Source: Deltaproteobacteria bacterium
GTDB taxonomy: Bacteria > Desulfobacterota > Desulfobacteria > Desulfobacterales > C00003060
Assembly (NCBI GenBank): GCA_019309815.1
Contig: JAFDFO010000159.1
Span: 1 to 6,005 of the forward strand
Direction of reading: 5' to 3'
Length of the DNA stretch: 6,005 nt
The position numbers were made by a program, and so were the translations under genes. The notes below the pieces were generated by a model. The model was not told the DNA's origin, searched no databases, and saw only the letters and a list, made by a program, of their open reading frames with translations. Below, piece by piece: positions 5,329 through 6,005 of the stretch; the first letter of the stretch is position 1, and the number at the start of each line of letters is the position of its first letter.

Positions 5329-5973
5329 TTATTTGTTACTATAAAAAGCCCCCCAATCTCTCTCAAGGGCATCTCTGTTCTTCTGGAATACATCAAGTCG
5401 TTCATCTATTTCCCGCAAGACAACCTGGTACCACTGGATTGCTTTCTTTTTTGTTAATTGCTGGTTATGCGTTTCCACAAGCTCCGTTATTTTCTCAAGA
5501 ATTTGAGTACGATCCCAGTCCAGGGCTGTTTCCCTCTCCCCCAGTTTTTTGAGCTCGGGCGAATCCTTTAACGTGACATAGTATTGGTCCCAGTCTCTTT
5601 CAAACTTGTCTCTCTTCTCATGGTGTGCGGCAAGCCGCTTAGCCATGGCTTCCAAATCCTCGTTGACCTTCCACATTGCTCTCTTGGTTTTCCTGTTGCT
5701 GCTGGTTTTTTGTTCGAGCCCTACCTTGATAATCCCAGCGAGTTCCTTCTCAATTTGTGAGCGCTCCTGATCTAAAGACAACTTCCTTGCCTTCAGGAGT
5801 TCAAGCGTTGCTGGATCCATCACCTGGTCCTGAGCGGGGGCCGTTGCCGGGTTTATCGCCCCTGGGGTTTCGTTGGTTGCCACCTTTTGATGAGGCTCAT
5901 CGTTGTTGTAGTATTCGGCCGTGCACAGGCCGTGAAACATAACTGTGAGAATGAGGACAAGGCAAAAAATCAC
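5329..5973 (-). CDS. Exported coiled-coil protein with two copies of an unrecognised ~65-residue repeat
   Basis: I do not recognise this gene. A hydrophobic N-terminus (IFCLVLILTVMF) and a likely signal peptidase site after CTA (about residue 19) indicate export. There is no canonical lipobox, so it is probably periplasmic. A Pro/Ala/Asn-rich linker (25-55) leads to a long, charged helical region made of two related copies. Copy 1 (about 65-132) has LDQERSQI, W101 and KRDKFERDWDQYY. Copy 2 (about 149-211) has LDWDRTQI, W181 and NRDALERDWGAFY. GTG 5973 is the only start codon in the window, but it has no ribosome site and no basic residues before the hydrophobic core, and the frame stays open to base 6005. 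The true start is therefore probably outside the window. It lies upstream of the TPR membrane gene on the same strand, so the two may be co-expressed and the protein could be its partner; that is inference. Confidence 0.8.
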   Translation of the reverse strand: MIFCLVLILTVMFHGLCTAEYYNNDEPHQKVATNETPGAINPATAPAQDQVMDPATLELLKARKLSLDQERSQIEKELAGIIKVGLEQKTSSNRKTKRAMWKVNEDLEAMAKRLAAHHEKRDKFERDWDQYYVTLKDSPELKKLGERETALDWDRTQILEKITELVETHNQQLTKKKAIQWYQVVLREIDERLDVFQKNRDALERDWGAFYSNK

Positions 5974-6005
5974 GAAAAAGTGGGGCGGATTTACATGATT
6001 GGTGA

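Noticed and set aside
5917..5940. Lipoprotein signal (cysteine in HGLC) in the exported protein
   Set aside because: The -3 position is His and the -1 position Leu, which does not fit a lipobox; a CTA signal peptidase I site fits better.

Overview
The window looks like a piece of a Gram-negative bacterial chromosome. A deltaproteobacterial or Desulfobacterota-type host is my best guess. It rests on an atypical thioredoxin reductase paired directly with a thioredoxin, and on a large membrane-plus-TPR protein of a family often seen in such genomes. No marker fixes the taxon.

Layout, left to right. Positions 1-1029 (minus strand) hold a thioredoxin gene followed with no gap by a thioredoxin reductase gene. 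The reductase is broken: about 20 codons, including the expected redox-active CxxC, are missing and the frame shifts. It continues past the left edge as a second fragment. Positions 1078-1311 (plus) are a compact tRNA operon: promoter, tRNA-Lys(TTT), tRNA-Glu(TTC) two bases later, and a strong hairpin terminator. Directly after it, 1320-1403 is a degenerate copy of tRNA-Glu. It keeps the 3' end exactly but has a replaced 5' end and a 19-base insertion with its own hairpin. Positions 1408-1610 are AT-rich, with a terminator-like hairpin, a candidate promoter inside inverted repeats, and a possible seven-codon leader ORF.

Positions 1626-3080 (plus) encode a full-length ClsA-type cardiolipin synthase, visibly richer in G+C at third positions than the flanking genes. 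It converges on 3155-5191 (minus), a 678-residue protein with a multi-spanning membrane domain like that of the TMTC glycosyltransferase family and seven gapless 34-residue TPRs. Upstream of that gene on the same strand, 5329 to the right edge encodes an exported, highly charged protein built from two copies of a roughly 65-residue repeat that I do not recognise.

Functionally, the left part is thiol redox control and translation, and the middle is membrane phospholipid synthesis. The right part may form a two-gene envelope unit: an exported coiled-coil protein and a putative membrane glycosyltransferase. The points most worth a second look are the reductase lacking its active site, the tRNA-Glu-derived element, the leader ORF before cls, and the internally duplicated exported protein.
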